Of a stretch of DNA of 64,000 nt, positions 46,500-58,484 are shown one piece after another (position 1 is the stretch's first letter; each line of letters begins with the position of its first letter). Under the pieces are notes generated by a model. It made no database searches and was not told the DNA's origin. It saw nothing but the letters and a program-made list of their open reading frames with translations. The position numbers and the translations under genes were made by a program. Location: assembly GCF_028372415.1 (NCBI RefSeq), contig NC_092875.1:51832771-51896770 (forward strand), given 5' to 3'. The DNA is from Notamacropus eugenii (lineage: Eukaryota > Chordata > Mammalia > Diprotodontia > Macropodidae).

Positions 46500-47380
46500 G
46501 GTTTAGCTTGTCTGCCAAGATGGTTTTACCAAGGTGTGGCCACTGCACATGCTACAGCTTCTTGGAGCCACGGGCTAGATAACCTCAGAGGCCCTTTCAA
46601 GATCTCCATCTAACACCTATGACTTGTTGGATTTGGGAGTTCAAGCCCAGGTACCAGCCCTAAGCATGCAACCTGTTGGGCAGTACCATCCTTATCTTCC
46701 TCACTATCACCTCCAACCCTTAGGAATTCCTTTGTTTGGGGATTCAGTATCACAGTGGAGTAGACAAGTGGGAGCCATTCGGATTTGAGGCAGGCTCACT
46801 AAGAGAAAAGGAGGAACTAGCCCAGGAGAGGATTATAGGAATGTTGTCCATGACTGGGAAATGAGCAGATGTTTAAATCAAACTGACTCAAGAGAAAGAA
46901 GGTAGTCAAGGAATGATGGACTTTGCTTAGCCAGGAAGAAGAAGGAATAGGAGAACTTGCCTATCCTTAGGGACTGAAGAGAGCCATCAAACCAAGGAAA
47001 ATCAAGAACACACATCTTAATCCTGCATCTGACCTCTAGACTTGTGGTTGATTTACTTGCTCATAGGACCTTGGAGGTAATCAAAATCCAATTCTTTTCC
47101 TTTACAGATGAGAAAATCAAGACACTAAGTAGTTGGCTCAGCGTCTTGTAGCTAGGAAGTGTGTAAGATGGGGTTTGAACCCCACCTTGGAGTCAGGAGT
47201 CCAATATCTTCCCACTATACCACATTGCCACTTATGTAACCTGGGCTTCTCTGGGCATGTCCAGTTCTAACGTGGAAATGGCCTTAAGGGGCCTTTGAAC
47301 ATATCAGTTTGCCTAACATGGAGCTTGATGCTAACCTTACTTTCCTGAAACTATACCCCCTCCCCAAGTTACTCAACTGG
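46500..47380. other. mostly unassigned sequence with one MIR
   Basis: Antisense MIR at about 47060-47225 (CCTTTACAGATGAGAAAATC). The rest has no recognised feature. Confidence 0.45.
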
Positions 47381-47389
47381 AATACGCTT

Positions 47390-47985
47390 TGTCACAGCAA
47401 TACCATTACTTAGCCTTTAGTCCAAAGAGGTTAAAGTAAGAAGGACCCCATAGGTACAAACATATTTATAGTAGCTCTTTTTGTGAAAGCAAAGAACTGG
47501 AAACCGAGGGGATGCCCATCAACTGAGGAATGGCAGAACAAGTTATGGTTAATGGATGCGATGGAATGTCATTACACCATCAGAAATGACGACATGGACA
47601 GTTTTCAAGGGAGCTGAGAAGACTTCCAGGAACCAAAGCTGAGTGGAGTGCATAGAAGTAGGAGAACAATGTAATATTCTAAAGGAAAACAACTTTGAAA
47701 GATTTGCGAACTCTAGTCAATGTTGTGATAAAATGGGATTTCTAGAGGAGGGAGGATAAAGTCCATGACCCACCAGAGAGGTGTGGAATTAAGCAGTCAG
47801 AGGAAGGCATAGGTTTGGACAAGATCAATGGAGAAACCTGTTTTTCTGGACTACCTATGTTTATTAGGAGGGTCTTCATTTTCTTTTATATTTTGGGGAG
47901 ATGGGGAGAAGGTAGAATGTAGAAGGGAGGGATGATAAATACCTATGAAAATGTGTTAAGGAAACAGAAAAATAAAAACCCTCCA
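47390..47985 (+). mobile_element. L1 3' end (ORF2 end plus 3' UTR)
   Basis: TATTTATAGTAGCTCTTTTT, GCAAAGAACTGGAAACCGAG and GCCCATCAACTGAGGAATGG are L1 ORF2 C-terminal text; an A-rich end lies at 47960-47980. Confidence 0.8.
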
Positions 47986-48665
47986 CGATCCCACCTACCT
48001 TTCCAGTATCATTTCATAGACTGCCCTTTGTGGACTCTCTGTCCCAGTCAAACGGGCCAACTGTCTCACCTCCTGTCTCACCTCCATTCATGTCATGCCT
48101 TGCTGGCTCCCTTTGCCCAGGAGGATTCCTCAGGTCTGGAATGTCCTCCTCCTCCTTCCTCTCCTCTGCCTCTAAAAATATCCAGCCTTCTTCACAGAAA
48201 ACAAAGATGCTAAACTCAACGGCCTCTGAGGCTTCTTCCAACTCTAAAAATCAATGGTTCTGTGGACTATGAACACACACGTGCCACCTCCTATACGGGA
48301 CCTTTCATGACTACCACCACCCTGACTTGTTGAAATGACTTTGTACTTCCCTGGATCTACTTTGTAGTCACCCAACCTTGTACCTGATGCATCCCTTCAG
48401 TAGAATGTGAGGTCCCTGAAGGTAGGGACTGTACTAGGCTTTTTGGTTTGTGTTTCTGGATTAATACTCTGGAGTTCTAACTTACCTTTCCAGTTTATTA
48501 ATTAATTTCTAATGAATTAAATTAATTAATACTTCACCTTCCATCTAACCTCTATAATTGCATACATCATGCCTCTTTCTTTTGTATCTCCAGTTCTTAG
48601 CACAGTTCCCAGCACACAGAAAGTGCTTATTAAGTATTTGCTGAACTGAACTGAGTTAGACTGGA
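47986..48665 (+). mobile_element. L2 LINE 3' region
   Basis: GGTCCCTGAAGGTAGGGACT, CCAGTTCTTAGCACAGTTCC and GTGCTTATTAAGTATTTGCT mark two L2 tails in the same orientation. Confidence 0.6.
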
Positions 48666-49139
48666 AAGTCCAGATCTAGTACAGTCACTTGCACAGGACC
48701 AGTCCTGCCTCCCTCTAATGACTGTGATGCTCTCCTGGCTGACCCATCCTCCCCTAGTACTCAGGAACTATGGTGCTCCCATCTGAGCAAGTGGTGAATT
48801 CAGAGAGGGAAGGGACCTTTGAGATTCGCTGCTACAAAGCTCCAGTTTTAGACAGAATGGGTCACATTCATATAGAACTTTATGCAAAGTACTTTTCTCC
48901 TCAAAACCCTAGGGAGATAGGCAACATAAGTATTATATTACTGTTATTAATTTACAAGTACAAAAACAGAGTCCTGGAGGAATGAAGTGACTTGTACCAA
49001 GGTCACAGAGGGATTCTACCCCAGGTCTTTTGACTCCCAAACCAAGGTACTGCCTCTAAAAGTGAGAGAGGAATTAGAGAATCTCAAATGAGAAGACCTA
49101 TCCTTAACATTTTTCAATGGGGCAGTGTACAGGTGGCAG

Positions 49140-49260
49140 GTTTAGTGAAAAGAATTCACAGTGGCTTTGCCACTGTTTTGCTGTCTGTCTGTTCTTGGGG
49201 CAAGTCACTACCTTTCTCTGGACCTTGATTTTCCCATCTGTAAAATGAAGGGGCTGACTG
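49140..49260 (+). mobile_element. MIR-type SINE
   Basis: TTTCCCATCTGTAAAATGAA core. The inverted tandem array follows directly. Confidence 0.6.
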
Positions 49261-49430
49261 TTTTCTAAGGCCCCTCCTCACTCTGACATTCCGTGTTCTA
49301 AAGTCCTTTCCCAAGTCTGACATTCCATATTCTGAGGTCCATCCCCCACTCAGATGCTCCATGTTCTACCTTATAAGTTCCTTTCCACTGCTAACATTCT
49401 GCATTCTAAGTTCTCCCCTAGCTCTGACAT
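49250..49430 (-). repeat. ~35-bp tandem repeat array, copy E (inverted)
   Basis: About five imperfect units with CTCTGACATTCCGTGTTCTA, the reverse complement of the unit in copies A-D. Confidence 0.8.
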
Positions 49431-50430
49431 ACTAGGTACTCTATAGGAGTCTGTGACAAAGAGCCAAACTGGTTCTTGTCCTGTTTCTGGCAGCTTCCCC
49501 AGGGGAGTGGGTGGGAGGGGTCCAGGGGGAGAGGCCAGCTGAGTTGCTGAATTGTAGAGGCAGGAATGCACGAGGGGAATTCCAACAATGTCCTGCTGAC
49601 TTGCAAGAGAGCAACAGAACTCTGAGAACTGATGTTTTGGTCTCCCAGCCTGACCTTGAAACAGAGCTGAAACAAAGTTCTTTGCAGCCTGAGAGTCTGT
49701 TAAGCTTTCTCCCAAAAGGTTGAGATCTTTTGTTTTGGGGGATAAGGGGAGGGCAGGCGTGAGTATATCCCCAGGATGTAATAAGTGGAGAACCAAGGTC
49801 CCGGGAATGATTTGTCCAAAGCCATTTGGACATCCTGCCCATGTGCATGAAGAGCCATGATGCCAGCTGTCAGGGCCGGATAGGCAGACACAGGGTAGAA
49901 ACGGGGTTGAGGGGGATATGATCCCTGAGACAGGCACTTAGCCCAGTGCTTGCTTCCTTCATTCTGCCTTTGCCTGCTGGGAAATGGTTCCAGAGTGAGC
50001 TGGGCCTAGAGGCCTGCCCCAATGTTTAACTAGAAACAGCTGGCTGGGCTAAGTGGGGGTTGGGGTGGGCTGGAAGCAGGCAAAGTTCTTCACAGACAGT
50101 CCCTGACAGCTGTTTAGAGTGTAAAAAACTACTTTGCTACAGTGTTAGGGTACCTCAGAGCCTAAACTGTCCAGTTTATTCCCAATATAAGTTATAGGTA
50201 CGCTGTTTCATTACAGAGTTCAGTGTAACCCAGACTATTTGGCTCCTCCTTTCCACCCTGCTTCACCAGGCCAGCTGGGCTCCATCAAAACAGTGGGGCT
50301 GGGGTGGAGACTAAGGACAGTGTTTAGGGAGGCAGAACCCTCTCCCAGCTCCTCTTGCTAACAATGGCAGAAAAGGACTCATATGGTGGCAAAACTGGGT
50401 AGAGATTTTCGATTTGGAGGTTGCTTTGGG
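49431..50430. promoter_or_regulatory. repeat-poor island, candidate ZAP70 leader/regulatory region
   Basis: About 1 kb with no recognised repeat, some 8 kb upstream of the ZAP70 ATG. It contains CAGCTG E-boxes (49537-49542, 50109-50114). The call rests on repeat absence and position only; no exon or TSS can be read. Confidence 0.25.
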
Positions 50431-50435
50431 CTAAG

Positions 50436-50438
<3 letters not shown>

Positions 50439-50467
<29 letters not shown>
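50439..50467 (+). repeat. (AC)n microsatellite
   Basis: AC dinucleotide run. Confidence 0.95.
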
Positions 50468-50469
<2 letters not shown>

Positions 50470-50639
50470 AACACTTACACCTCATACCCGCAGGGTTGTT
50501 TTTTGCCGATCTGTGGTCAAGGAGGAGGGAGGTGATACTGACCTTAAGTACACAGGAAGGATGTTTGTATGTGAGCTATTATTATGAAATATTATTCTCG
50601 ACTGTATTTCTCACAAGTGACTGTTCAAAAACTTAAAAA

Positions 50640-51440
50640 GAAAGCAAAGGATTTTGTAATGTTTAGGTTTCACTTACATATTTACATAAACCAGCTCTTC
50701 AGGCTAAGGTCTGAGACTGCCTTTGAGAGGTCTCTTGGCCTCAGTTTTCCCATCTCGTGAGTGACACGATTCTATAGTATCTTGATTTACAACTAGCAAA
50801 GACTTGAGAGATCTAGGCCAACCCATAATTTTACATATGAGGAAACTGATGGCAACTCTTTTATTTGTACCCTTGACCCCATTTCTAAATCCAAACCCTA
50901 AAATGCACCCTTCTCTCTAATCTTTAGGCATTTCCTTTCTGCTGACTACATAAAAAAAAATGCCCAGTTCCCACCTGGTCTTAAAAAACCCTCACTTGAC
51001 TCAACTACTCACCCCTATACTTCTCCCTTTCACAGTCCAACTCCTAAAAAAACCAATGTCTCTGCACTTGTGGTCTCTGCTTCCTCTACTCTCACTCACT
51101 TCACAACCCCTTGTGGTCTGGTTTCCACCCTCATCAGTGAACTGAAACTTTTCTTTCCAAAGTTACATCTTTTAAAACTTTATCTTTTACTATTTTTTGT
51201 TTTTACACCATCTTTATTTCCAAATACATTTCCTCTATTTCCCCAACCTAGCAAGTCATCCTTTGGAATAAAGAAATGTTTAAAAAGCAAAGGAAAAAAA
51301 ATTCAGTAAAACTAACCAACACTCTAAGTCTGAGAGTTTATTCAGTGATCCACACCCATAGACCAGAACCTCTTCAATGAAATAAATTTCCTAACCTTTT
51401 ATCTGTTCTTTGGAACAAACTTGGACTAGCAGTGGTCTCA
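50640..51440. other. decayed L2-like and unassigned sequence
   Basis: A short MIR-like piece at 50700-50860; pyrimidine-rich L2-like text at 50880-51180. No exon supported. Confidence 0.4.
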
Positions 51441-52710
51441 TAATTTTAAAAAACAAGGACTTTTTTTCAGTCTTTGCTCTTCTTGGTCTCTCTGAGGCAT
51501 CTGACATTCGTAAGTTTCTTCTCCCTCCTGGACATAGTCTCTCCTCTCTGGGTCTGGATGAGCTTGTTCACTCTTTCAGTTCTGCTACATGCCTGGGTGT
51601 TCCTTCTCAGACCTCATGTGTCATCTATGCCCCAGCCCCTAATTTTGTGTGTCCCCTAAGGCTCTGTCTTGAGTCCTCTTTTCTCTTCTCTCTTTATTCT
51701 CTCATTTGATGACCTCATCAGCTCCCATAACTTCAATTATGATCTCTAGAGAGAGGACTCCTAGATCTATATGTCCAGCCCTAGTTCTCATCACCATTCA
51801 TTAGTTAGACATTTCCAAGTCAACATATCCATATCTTTGCCCCAAACTCGCCCCTTTTCTGAGCCTTTCTTGTTTTATTGAAGATACCATCATCCTTCAA
51901 AGGCAATCAGGTTCATCATCCCCTACTCTCCCCTCCACCACTCCCCACATCCAATCAGTTACCAAATCTTGATGACTATCTGTACAACATTTCATTCTTC
52001 CTCCTTTTCTCCACACGCACGCATGCACACACGCATGCATACACACATACATACACACACACACACAGAGTCACACACACTCAGCTACTACCCTAGTTCA
52101 AACCATCATCCCCTTTTGTCTACATTATTGCAATAGCCTACTCCCTGGTCTCCCTACCTTCAGTCTCTCCCCATTCCAATCCGCTCTCCATACATTTGCC
52201 AAAGTGATATTCCTAAAACACAAGCCTGATCATGTCGCCCCTCTACTCAAGAAGCTCCAACGGCTCCCTATTGCCTCTAGGATCAAAATCCTCTGTTTGG
52301 CATTTAAAGCCCTCTCATCATCCTAGTAAGTATTTGAGACCGAGTTTGGATGCAGGTCTTTCTAACTCCAAGTCCAGGCACTCTCTTCACTGCACCACCT
52401 AGCTGCAGGAAATAACTCAAAATTAATGTTTGTTGACTGACATTCCTTCATGTGCTCTGTGGGTCACCCAACCTGGCATATCACCCATGATATTCCATCT
52501 ACCATCTCCATGCCTTTGCACTGACTGCCTTCCATGCCTGGAATGCACTCCCTCCTCATCTCCATCTTTTAGGATCCTTAAGATCCTGCAAACTTAGCTC
52601 CCAGAACTTCTTGACCTGGACATTCCTGATGCCTTTAGCAGCTAGTACTGGCTATAGCCTCCCTACTTACGTGGAAGTTAATTTGCACATAGGGTGTAAT
52701 ATCTATTCAT
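51441..52710 (+). mobile_element. L2-clade LINE, RT region through 3' tail
   Basis: Contains TGTGTCCCCTAAGGCTCTGT, GATGACCTCATCAGCTCCCA and TTCCTCCAACGGCTCCC-type text, ending near 52700. It is broken by an AC-rich run at 52011-52080 and by an antisense SINE fragment at 52325-52430 ending CCACCTAGCTGC. Confidence 0.75.
52011..52080 (+). repeat. CA-rich low-complexity run
   Basis: Mixed CACACG and CATACA repeats inside the L2. Confidence 0.9.
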
Positions 52711-52819
52711 GTAAGAGACTCCTTCATTGCGTCAGCCAATCGATGAATAGGATTAGGTTTTAATGTGTAAACAAGTTATCTCCAGGGCCACAAATATCTG
52801 GACCATCTGTGATTATATT

Positions 52820-53160
52820 TATTACTGCTATCTGTTCTTCCTTCTTGAAGGGGACCATGCATGACATTAGGGAGGTGATGCCATGACATGCAAGTGAATT
52901 GGATTTCAGTGAGGGAGAGCTGTATAAAGTCCCCAGACTCACTTTCTCCTCCAGAGCCATCTGAGTCCAGTGGCCAGATTTGGATGAGGATGACTAGAAA
53001 TGGCCCAGGATGCGATGGGGGACCTTGGCTTTTTCAAGGCAATGTCATTAACAGGTCTCAGTCTACCTTACCCATCCCTTAGGTAGGTAGAGGTGCTATG
53101 ACTTGCCCAAGGGCATACAACTAGCAAATACCAGGTAAAGAATTCAAGCCCAAGCACCAG
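52820..53160 (-). mobile_element. RTE-associated marsupial SINE
   Basis: CTCCTCCAGAGCCATCTGAG and AATGGCCCAGGATGCGATGG match 25684-25985. Confidence 0.75.
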
Positions 53161-53450
53161 ACTCACAGAATCACATAGCTTGAGTTCAAAGGGACCTCAG
53201 CCACCATCTAGTCCAACCCATGCCAGAGGAACCTCCCCTCTCACAAACCCAGCAATGGTTTGTCCTACCTCTGCTTGAAGACCTCCAAGATAGGGGAGCC
53301 ACCTGACTCTCAGAGCAGATCATTCCACTTCTGAAATCATTGGGAAGTTTGTTCTGTCATCGAGCCTTAAACTGATCTCATTGCAACTTCCACAAACTGC
53401 TCTGAATTCAATGCTTTTTCCACCTCACCATGAGCAACTACTCCATCCTT
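53161..53450 (-). mobile_element. CR1/L3-type LINE 3' end
   Basis: CAGAATCACATAGCTTGAGT, GGGACCTCAGCCACCATCTA and CTCTGCTTGAAGACCTCCAA are the antisense extreme 3' end of a CR1/L3 LINE. Confidence 0.75.
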
Positions 53451-53649
53451 CTTGTTTTAAGAAGGCATTTGTTTCTGCCAGCTGGCTTGGTGGTCTGTAG
53501 TAAACAAAAAAAAATACTCCTTTCCTTTTTCCCTCCCACACTTGCCTATTCTGGTTCATGGATTTCCATAGAGACACATAGTGCTCTTCTGACACCCTAA
53601 GGCAAGGGAATACAGGAAAAAACTCTCTGCTGAAGTGAAAACCCTCATC

Positions 53650-54840
53650 TCCTGTTACCATCCCCATTCAACCCTGCCTTTCCCTTGTTTAGTCCAGAGC
53701 CTTCATCGTCTTCCTTCTACCAATTACCCTTTGTTTTAGATTTATTCCTCTTGCATTTTATCCATGTTCTATCATTCATTGAAATCCATAGAAACTCTTT
53801 CCTGAAAACACTGTCTCTAGCCAGCATTATCACCATCCTGGCTGATCCTTCTCTCTTGTCCCTCAACAAACTAAGCCAAGGAGAGAAAAGGCATGTTCCC
53901 CACTCCTCGATGACTCCCCTCTACCCTTTCTCTGCCACTTTCACTCAGTAATCCTAATTCCTTTGAAGTTTACATCACCCTTGGGAAGTCAGATCCAAAT
54001 GTATCCCATTTGACGTTTATACCAGTCAACCCAAACCCCAGGCAGTTCAGTGAGGCAGTGGGTAGAGTACTGGATTTAGATTTAGAATCAAAATCTGAAT
54101 TTAAATCCTCCACTTCCTAGCTGTGTGACCCCGGGGAAAGATGCTTAACATCTTGGCCTCAGTTTCCTCCTGTATAAAGTAAGGATAAGCAATAACACCT
54201 CTTTCACAAGGTTGCTGTAAGGATCAAGTGAGAAATCTAGCCTTGAGATTACTTGACCTTCTTTCTCAAGGAAGTCAATATGTGGCCCAAGAACCTTTGC
54301 CTCTAACCCCGACCCTGATCCTTATTTAGGGACATCAGTATGCATACTGGTGATCCCTTGCAGACTCTGCTGTCCCACATCATTTTCCATGACCTCTGTC
54401 TTCACTCCATGTCAGCCATCCACTGGGACGATCATAGCCTTAGATATTGTTAGGGTCCATAAATATGCCACCTCCATGATCCTGAACCCTGAAATTCCCT
54501 TCTCTGACCACAGCCTCCTGTGGGTCTGTCTCTCCCTATTTCCCTTTTATGACATAATGGAGACCTCCAGGCTCTCAATTCCTCCATGATCCCTTCACCC
54601 CAATTGTGGTTTCGCTTGTTTCTCACTTCACAGATTTGATCCTAGAGTTGACCAATTCAGCTATATACCAAGGCACAGTGGAGAGAGGACCTCATTTCAT
54701 TTCTCTCCTCAAACATAAGCTTCATGACCCTGGACAAGTTACTTAACATCTATTTGCCTCAGTTTCCTTAACTAGGGATAATCATAGCATCTAACTCACA
54801 GGGGTGTTGCGAGGATTACATGGGGTAATATTTGTGAAGA
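53650..54840. mobile_element. L2 pieces with MIR-type SINEs
   Basis: Sense L2 at 53650-54000 and 54235-54650 (CCCTTCTCTGACCACAGCCT), sense SINE at 54050-54230 and sense MIR at 54660-54835. Confidence 0.6.
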
Positions 54841-54845
54841 AAACT

Positions 54846-55174
54846 CATATAAAATATGTATTTATATAAAAATACATAAATTATATATTTTATATGAATA
54901 TATGAATTATATATTTTATATAAATATATAAATGTTATATAAATAGGTGAATTATGTATTTTATATAAATATATAATTTATACTTCTGTGTAAATTTTAT
55001 ATAAATTATATATTTTTATATAAATATATAACATACATTTTATGTAAATACATAAATTTTATATAAATATATAACATACATTTTGTGTTATATATTTATG
55101 TAAATTTATAAATTCCCTATGTATTGTATATAAATATATACACCTTATATATTTTACATTAAAATATATAAAAT
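54846..55174. repeat. AT-rich tract (TATATAAAT type)
   Basis: About 330 bp of imperfect ATATAAAT and TATATTTTATATAAAT units, almost free of G and C and rich in short palindromes. Confidence 0.93.
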
Positions 55175-56025
55175 CTAGTTCTTATTATTCTCCTCTTGAA
55201 TCTCTTGCCTCCTTATCCTGGTACTACTCACACTATGCTCAAAACCGTGGATTACCTCTGCTGTCCTACTATGCTCTTCCTCCACAAGATTATGGATTTA
55301 AAGCTGAAAAGAATGTTAGGAATCCAATCTCCTTGTTTTGAAGCTGGAGAAATCAAGGCACAGGGAAGTTGAGTCACTTGCCCAGGAAGACATAACTATT
55401 AAGCATGTAAGGTAAGATTTGAACTCAGAGCCTTCCTGACTTCATGTGCAGCAGGGCACCTCTCCGACCTGTGCTGTTGAGTCTTGTGGATTGAGTCCAC
55501 TAAAAATTCTGATCACGTGATCTCAATTTAGCCTTCCCTGCTGCACAGAAACAAAAGCTAAACTGGAAAGACCATCAGAGGCCATGTAGTCCAACCCCTT
55601 ATTTTACAGATGAGAAAACTGAGTGGGGGGGAGGTTTAAGTGGCTTGCCCAAGGTCACAAAGGGAATAAGCCTCAAAGGTAGGATTTGAACCCAGGGCCT
55701 CTGACTCCAGAGGCAGTGATCTGTACCACAATCCTTTTATTCTTCCCTGAATGACTTCTTCCTACATTCCCCACAGCTGTTGTTCCAAAGCTTCTCTTCT
55801 CTCCTCTAATATCATGTGCCATCCTTGACCTCCTTCCCCTCAGCAAAAGTTTTATCTCTTGCTTTTCTGAGAACACAATGCCCACCTCCAAGTATTTCAT
55901 TTTGTCTTCTTTCTTGCTCTGAAACCATCAATACTCTCTGCCTCTCCTCCTGTTCTCTCCTTCTTTGCTATAGTCCCTGAAAAGAGGTGACCATTCTCCT
56001 GGCCAAGGTCAACCCTCTTTGTAGT
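55175..56025. mobile_element. MIR-type SINEs within L2 text
   Basis: Antisense MIRs at 55285-55460 and 55540-55735 (CTTATTTTACAGATGAGAAA); sense L2 at 55175-55280 and 55740-56025. Confidence 0.6.
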
Positions 56026-56220
56026 TTTTGCTCAGTTGTTTCAGTCAGGTCTGATTCTTCTTGCTAATTTTACAGATGAGGAATCTGGGGCAAACCAAGT
56101 TAAGTGATTTGCCAAGGTTCACACAGCTAGTAAGTGTCTGAGACTGGATTTGAACTCATGTAGACAAGTCTTCCTGATCCCAAGTTCAGTGTTTTCTTCA
56201 CTTCACCACCCAGCTGCCTT
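56026..56220 (-). mobile_element. tRNA-type marsupial SINE, shortened
   Basis: TTTGCTCAGTTGTTTCAGTC to CCACCCAGCTGCC. It lacks the segment between the tail and the GAGGAAACT block. Confidence 0.75.
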
Positions 56221-57036
56221 TGATTTGTATTCTAAAACCCATCTCCTTCCTTCAAATCCAGGATCTTTCCCCTTTAATCATCTCTCTCTTTTTATTGGCT
56301 TTTCTCCAATGACTACAAACACACTCATGTCTCCAAAGCCTTAAAAAAACTCTTAATTTGACCCAACCATCCCTCATTGCTCTCATCCTAGCCTCCTTTC
56401 CCTTTCACTGCCAAGCTTCTAGAACAAGATGTCCAATTTGCTGTTTACCACACCTCACCTACCACTCACTTTCTCATTGCCCCCTCCCATTCAGTCTTCC
56501 TTCCAAATCCTACTAAAGTTCCAAGGTTACTGATCAGCTGCTAAGTCCAACGGTCTTTTCTCAATCCTGATCTCTGTATTTTATGATGCTTGTTAACCAT
56601 CTCTTCCTCCCTTAGCTTTCACAGCACTACTCTCTCTCACTTCCTTCTATTCCTACCTCTCTGAGTGTTTCTCCTCAGTCTTCTTTACTGGATCATTATC
56701 CACTTTCTTCTGTCCTTTCAGCATGGGTATTCTGCATGATTTCATCCTTGAAAGGTCTTCAGTGGCTCTCTATTGTTTTAAATATGATGCAAACTCCTAT
56801 CTTGTCATTCAATGACCTCTACAATCTGGCTCCAATCTGCCTTTCCAGTCTTATTTCACATTAATCTCCTTCTCACACTTTGTGTTCCAGGCAAATTAGG
56901 CTAAATCTAGCACCAGCCTGATGCATAGTAAGAACTTAATAAATTCATGATTGTTTGATCTCCCATCTCCCCGTGTCTGGGATACAGTCCCTGCTGCTTC
57001 TCTGCCTCTCAGAATCCTTATTTTTCAGCTAGTTTT
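56221..57036 (+). mobile_element. L2-clade LINE body to 3' region
   Basis: TTCAGTGGCTCTCTATTGTT, CAATGACCTCTACAATCTGG and CTGATGCATAGTAAGAACTT are L2 landmarks. Confidence 0.65.
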
Positions 57037-57300
57037 TATTTGTCGTTGTTATTCAGTTATTTCAGTTGTGTCTGACTCTTCCTGACTCCATTTGGGATTT
57101 TCTTGGCAAAGATACTAGAGCGGTTTGCCATTTCCTTCTCCAGCTCATTTTACAGTTGAGGAAACTGAGACAAATGGGGTTAAGTGACTTGCCCAGGGTC
57201 ACATAGCTACTAAGTGTCTGAGGTGAAATTTGAACCTGAGGAAGATGAGTTTTCTTGACTGCAGGCTTGGCACTCTATGACTGTGCCATCTATCTGCCCA
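57037..57300 (-). mobile_element. tRNA-type marsupial SINE, full length
   Basis: GTCGTTGTTATTCAGTTATT, TTTGGGATTTTCTTGGCAAA, GTGACTTGCCCAGGGTCACA. It lies within L2 sequence on both sides. Confidence 0.85.
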
Positions 57301-57600
57301 TCTAGTATATAGTAGGTATATAATAAATACTGATTGATTGGTTTGTTGAGTCATTCAAGGTTCAGCTTGGGTGCTACCCTCTACGGGAAGTTTCCTCCTT
57401 TTCCTACAGTTGTTATCAATCTCTTCCTCCTCCAATTACCTTCTGTTTAGTTATCTGTGTTCTTGATGTAGCCCCTAAAAAAATGTAAGCTCCTTGCAGG
57501 CAGGGATCATTTCTTTTTCTTCTTTGTAGCCCCAGCACTTAGCACAGGATAATATATATAGACAGTACTTAATAAATGTGTTGAACTGGGTTATTCCAGG
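57301..57600 (+). mobile_element. L2 3' ends
   Basis: TAAGCTCCTTGCAGGCAGGG and AGCCCCAGCACTTAGCACAG, finishing in CAGTACTTAATAAATG. Confidence 0.7.
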
Positions 57601-57960
57601 TCACTGAAGATCTTCAAGGAGAAGCTAAAGGACCATTGGTTGGAGATTTTGGAAGGACAGTTCCTGCTCTGGCTGACAGGTGATCAGACACACCCCAATT
57701 CTTCCAGCTCTGAGATTCTATAATTCTTTAACTGTTCGGACAGGTCAGGGACCATAGCACAACGTTAGGAGAAAAGGAGACCAGCCAGCCAAGCAAGACT
57801 GACCAGCAACTCTGGAACAAAGATTCAAGAAAGGATCCAGGTGTTCCCATTAGTGAAAGAGGGAGGGAGGAGATTCAGGCAGCTCTGATAACTGGGAACA
57901 GGACAGACCTGTTGCTGAGAAAATCAGAGTCAGGAGATAGTTAGTGAAAGTGTATCCAAT
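57601..57960. other. unassigned intergenic sequence
   Basis: No recognised repeat beyond a possible CR1/L3 trace at 57601-57725. No exon supported. Confidence 0.4.
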
Positions 57961-57964
57961 TGGG

Positions 57965-58155
57965 GGAGGGGAGGTGCTGGTAAATGTTTAACAAGCAGCT
58001 CTTCAAAAAGCCCAGCACACTTTGAAATTTAGTCTGCATTTTTAACAATTCCCAGACAAGCAACAAGTCAATAAATCAATCCCTGACTTGTAGTATTTAC
58101 AAGTTTTGAAGGTGTAAATGCTCCCCCTGAACATCTAACAATTGTTCTCTCAAGC
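57965..58155 (+). mobile_element. unclassified interspersed repeat, copy 3
   Basis: AATCCCTGACTTGTAGTATT and GGTAAATGTTTAACAAGCAG correspond to the family at 17867 and 18462, same orientation as the latter. Confidence 0.55.
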
Positions 58156-58339
58156 TGATAGCAGCTGATTCCAGGATACCCCTGATCCAATCCCTCAGTG
58201 TCTCAGAAACCGAGTTAATAGAACCGAGAATAGAACCGAGTTAAAGGTGGGAACCACTTTGTACTCAGAATCACCCACCAAGCCTTTTCTAGACTCCCCA
58301 GCTGCTAGTGCTTTCCCTAACTCCCCACCCCTCAAATCC

Positions 58340-58480
58340 TGCCTCACCTGAATTGCCTTGTATTGTTTTGGACAGAGAGTCAGGAAGATACAGTGAAGAG
58401 CCGAGCCTTAAAGTCATGAAGACCTAGGTTCACATCCCATCTGTTCCACTTGAGCAAGTCACTTAATATCTCAATGTTCT
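58340..58480 (+). mobile_element. MIR-like SINE, decayed
   Basis: AAGTCATGAAGACCTAGGTT and TGAGCAAGTCACTTAATATC. Confidence 0.55.
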
Positions 58481-58484
58481 AGGT

